A stretch of DNA of 64,000 nt, from NCBI GenBank assembly GCA_029891345.1, contig CM057009.1:212592709-212656708 (forward strand). Reading direction: 5' to 3'. This document shows, piece after piece, positions 60,378 through 64,000 of this stretch (positions within the stretch are counted from its first letter, which is position 1; each line of letters starts with the position of its first letter). The notes under the pieces were generated by a model. It saw only the letters and a program-made list of their open reading frames with translations, was not told the origin of the DNA and searched no databases. This DNA is from Dryococelus australis. Taxonomy: Eukaryota; Arthropoda; Insecta; Phasmatodea; Phasmatidae. The position numbers were made by a program, and so were the translations under genes.

Positions 60378-62072
60378 TGAAATGTTGTGCCTCCATAGGT
60401 GTTGGGATGTGTTTGTGTCCCTTCTGGGAGCAGGTGGAGAACAGCAACTGGTGAGGTGCCTAGCACCACGTTTGGTAGAGTAAATTATGTTGAATGTAAT
60501 CGTACGGCCGACGGCCTACGGCGACTCTGGATACATGGTTAATATGAAGGAGAGCTAATTTAATTGTCAGCGAAATTATGTTGAATGGAAAATATTTCCT
60601 TTTGGGTGAAGCTGTCGGCCACTTCGCACGCCTATGTCATCACTGAATTTACTCTGCTTGAGGGAGGCAGGCCCCGTAAATGAAAAACATACACTGAAAA
60701 ATATTTAAAGTTGATGCTGCTATGAGGGCGCAGGACCCTATGAACTCAGGAGAGTTAATGCAATAAAACACGTCTAATTATGGTGTGACTGTTTTATTAT
60801 CGCAAAGGTGCAATTAAATTTGGCTGCACATGAAAATGCGTACCCTTGGTGAAGCGGACCTGGCACTCTGGACCAGCTGGTGGTCAGTACTGTGGAAAGA
60901 AAGCCATAGGCCTTAAGTTAGAGTTACGTAAAAACACGTCTCGCATGTGAAGTCCATGTATGCTACTTCAGGATGCAGAGAGACCTCCCCTCGGCTAACT
61001 AAAAGTACTTAAATGTTCTTGAATTACATTAACTATTGCAATAAAAGAAAATGTAGCCTAGATTGAATTACCAAGGGGGTACACAGAGCTTACTGTCTGC
61101 CCTGCCGGTTGTCTGGAGAGCAGAAGTCTGACTAACGACATGGCGTCGGCTTCGCCGCATGTCCGGCGAATCCTGCAGCAAATGAAAACATGAAAAAACG
61201 GAAATTAATGATTAATGTGATCAAAGAAACTGACATAGTACATAATAAGAATTATTAAACTAAAACACATTAGTGACATACTTGTGAATGCCAGAGCTTC
61301 AGATATGGCTAACAATGTGATATCACGAGTATGTCACCGCACTTGAAGGGTGATATTAAATGAAATGATGTCTCAGGTGGCTGATTATCGATAAATGATT
61401 TCATGTACACTCTTATAATTAACATGTTAAATTTGGCATGTGTCGTAATGGCTATAATTAAAGGAATGCGTATAGATGTAACGAAACACGGATTTCGTTA
61501 CTAGGGGCGGAGTTACACCCTGTTTTCTATGATATGTATTCGACTCGCTATACTGGAGCAGGCGGTTTCCCTAGTTAATTGTGTTACAATCACCACTAAC
61601 AATGCCTAAAAATACTCCTATGTGTGTGGGGAGCCGCTCGCCACTTTATACTTCCTGCGGGAATGTGATTACCCGTCTTTTGACACTACTTGGAGCGACA
61701 TCGCACTCTGGATTCGGCCACAGGGGACGACGACATCGCGCACATCGGAAATCTGTGGTAATATGTGGAGCTGCTTATCCCAGGGTTCCCTCCAATGACT
61801 GTTGCATCTAACGTTCGTGAATTCACGGGACACGCTCATTTAGGCCACATATCTATTCATCACGAAAGTTACCTCTTGTGATAAATGTCAAATATTATGA
61901 CCCAGGGCCACGAGTTACAAGGTAGCAAGAAAAGTGTAAACGCATTTCTTGTCAACCTGCACTGATCGAGACCGCGACCTAATGTCGATCGGTCGAGTGT
62001 TGCTGTGTGAAATAATGCATCTGTGATGGAACAAACAGGCACAAGGGATATGTGGACATCAGGAACATGTCA
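60378..62072 (-). mobile_element. Solo LTR I with CTAC target duplication
   Basis: On the minus strand it runs from TGACATGTTCCTGATGTCC to ACATTTCA, 1695 bp, with CTAC (plus strand) at 60374-60377 and 62073-62076. It is an inverted, full-length relative of LTR H (20274-21925). Shared landmarks include the CGGCCGTACGA block (about 60505) and the CATCACGAAAG..CTTTCGTG-type region near 61860. No coding sequence lies inside. Confidence 0.75.
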
Positions 62073-62076
62073 CTAC

Positions 62077-62695
62077 ATAGATAATTAATTGAAAAACAAG
62101 AGTCGGATACGAGGAAATAGTAATTGGTAATAAATTAATTAAAAATATGTGGAAATTCTTAAGTATACTAGAATATGTTTCAAAAAGTTTATTTTCAAGT
62201 GCATTTGAAAACTGACTGTGAATGACAAACTGTTCTCCACACATATTGTATAGATTCTATAACTGACAATATATATGCACAATAATATTTTGACATGTGT
62301 CCAAACTCGCTGGTCACCACAAACGTTCACTGTGCCACAATACAACAGCCGAGCACCGCGCCGACGACAAGAACATCGAACGTGGTCGTCAGCTACAGTA
62401 TCTCGCTGGTGTTTCAGAAAGCACTCGCTTCGCCCAACCCCGCATGAATCAGCTGATTATCCCACTTTGATCAGTCCATGTGGGCGTGTGCCATGCTCCG
62501 ACAGGTTCCTTCTCTCTACTATTTTTTCCCCTCTTAAATAGTTTTTCTAATGGTTTTAAGCTTGTTTTTGCAAATCCCGTTTTTATTATGCTTCCTTATT
62601 ACTGTTCGGGACAGTACTTTTGTTTAATGGTAATTTTAAATTTGTGTGAAACTGATTTTTCATTTCTTTATTCCTCTTAAAACTGAGCAGACTAT
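62077..62695. other. No gene seen
   Basis: No recognised feature. An 88-codon frame (62275-62541) is open and GC-richer than its surroundings, but shows no known motif. Confidence 0.4.
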
Positions 62696-64000
62696 GGGCC
62701 AGTTTCAAAAACACATCTTAATTTAAGCACTACTTAAACATTGAATAAGCTGTCCCTCGTGCCTTGTGCCATTTCACCAACTTTAAGCTCTTCTTAAAAT
62801 GTTTTAAGCAGCTCTTAGTATTTGCAACAGAAATCGGATGCCTAACTTAAATCATTGTAAACAAATAAAGAGGAAAATGGTTGCTACTGAAACAGTTGTG
62901 TGTAGATAAACCCAAATGTGTTTTAAAGTATTGTTTTATAAATTAAATTTTTTTATAAATAAAAATAAGAAATAATTGTGTATCAAAGTTATTGAGTCTG
63001 GGTGCAAGTCTTCATTTGTGGAAATAACCTATGACGATGGTCGAAAACAAAACTTGTGGAAGGCATATATTTGTTTATGTACATTTTCCACATATTTTCA
63101 AGAAGCAAATCCAATATATACATAGTAAATTGAGTGTAAAGGTAGGTAGCTGATTGATAAAATATGATTTTATTGAGTATGCATAAGCTACAGAAGTACC
63201 TATTTGACATAAAGGGAAAAATGTTTTCCTTCACTACACTGCATGCATGTACGATATGTAGGCCTAAAAATATATGATTACTTTGATTTAATTTGAGACT
63301 GGACATAATATTATCCATTCACACATTCATTTTACTACACATGACAAATGTGCAGTACAAGGTTTGCACACATTCGACTTTGTTTTGAAATAGAAAATTT
63401 AACGAGGACCCAATTAAAGATTTCACACAGGTGTGACATGATAATCATATTTATTCAAATTCGAGCACTGGGCGTTTCTAAATTGCACATGAATATCGTC
63501 AATGTTATTATCAAAAAACTGTCACAATTCCAGAAAGTTCAATTATGGTTAGTGATGAAAGCCAAACCGAATCTTTAAAACATAGCAGTAATGTCGTGCG
63601 CAAAACAAAACAATTCATTTATGTCGAAAAATTCGGGATGGCCTTGTAGACTGTAGTAAATATAGTCCCAGTGTTTTCTTGAAGGCAATACAATTTTTAC
63701 ACAGAATATACATTACAATTAGGGAATATTTAATTAGTGCCTATACAAGACAACAGTTTCATTTTTAAAATCCATCATTAATCTAATGTATTATATTTAT
63801 AAAGCATTTAATATATAAATCCTTGAAGAAAGCTAATTAAATATATAAATATATATAACGAGTCCAAAACATTACCCGAGTAGATAAAATATAAAACAAT
63901 TAACATTCTGACAAGTAAAATACAGCACAGGCCTAATATAGACCGTAACTTATGCTGCGAAAAAACACACTTCTTGGCACTTATAATTAATAAAAACTAT
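62696..64000 (+). mobile_element. Second copy of the candidate DNA transposon, right part outside the window
   Basis: The left end GGGCCAGTTTCAAAAACAC at 62696 pairs in sequence with the right end of the first copy (32579). TTAAGCACTACTTAA-type repeats follow. From about 63007 the sequence matches 31060-32060 to the end of the window. Only about 310 bp lies between the end and the shared part, so this copy lacks the exon-bearing left half of the first and is probably a non-autonomous deletion derivative. Confidence 0.45.

Noticed and set aside
1-64000. CRISPR arrays, bacterial operons, rRNA genes
   Set aside because: I found no regularly spaced short repeats, no clustered long frames and no rRNA-like sequence; the window reads as animal repeat-rich DNA.

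Overview
The window looks like repeat-dominated nuclear DNA of an animal, most likely an arthropod with a large genome. It is AT-rich, has no bacterial operon structure, and has no long open reading frame that reads as a host gene. Almost everything I can name is a decayed transposable element: Ty3/Gypsy LTR retrotransposons on both strands, transposase-type genes of the DUF4371/ZMYM (hAT-like) and DUF7869-like groups, a MADF exon, tRNA-derived sequences and several unclassified interspersed repeats. I cannot fix the species.

Layout. 1-5053: gene-poor DNA with a 1.27 kb interspersed repeat (1843-3109) and a tRNA-like sequence (about 3597-3668). 5054-14594: three related LTRs (A, B, C) separated by two remnants of internal sequence, with a TACT direct repeat on both sides, so it reads as one insertion. 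15.4-21.9 kb: a plus-strand Gypsy element with gag, integrase, a Pol tail and an LTR (H), but without protease, reverse transcriptase or RNase H. 22-24.5 kb: a direct-repeat pair and a MADF exon. 25.0-28.4 kb: a DUF4371 transposase pseudogene split by a solo LTR (G, 25880-27579) with a CTAC target duplication. 28.9-32.6 kb: a candidate DNA transposon; a partial relative starts at 62.7 kb and runs off the window.

33.0-44.0 kb: two minus-strand Gypsy bodies joined end to end. X (33.0-35.6 kb) is broken in integrase and in gag. Y (35.6-44.0 kb) runs from a 5' LTR through gag, protease, RT, RNase H and integrase to a truncated 3' LTR. 44.6-45.1 kb: a tRNA-derived SINE. 45.9-50.2 kb: a 560 bp direct repeat flanking an RT/RNase H fragment, an LTR (F) and a gag start. 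51.5-55.3 kb: a minus-strand LTR (D) split by the second copy of the 1.27 kb repeat. 55.5-57.4 kb: a DUF7869-like pseudogene next to a minus-strand LTR (E). 60.4-62.1 kb: a minus-strand solo LTR (I) with CTAC on both sides.

How the parts relate. LTRs A-I seem to belong to one diverse Gypsy lineage. They start with TGA-[C/T]-[G/A]-TG or close variants, are about 1.6-1.8 kb when complete, and most carry a block like CTGGCGCCCA..CCGG about 75-110 bp before their 3' end. Two bodies encode a Gag with a PHD-like Cys/His finger upstream of the usual Gag core. All the coding regions are broken, so the window records repeated insertion, nesting, recombination and deletion, not a working pathway. Positions of repeat ends come from reading by eye; those with a target duplication are firm and the others are accurate to about 20-100 bp.
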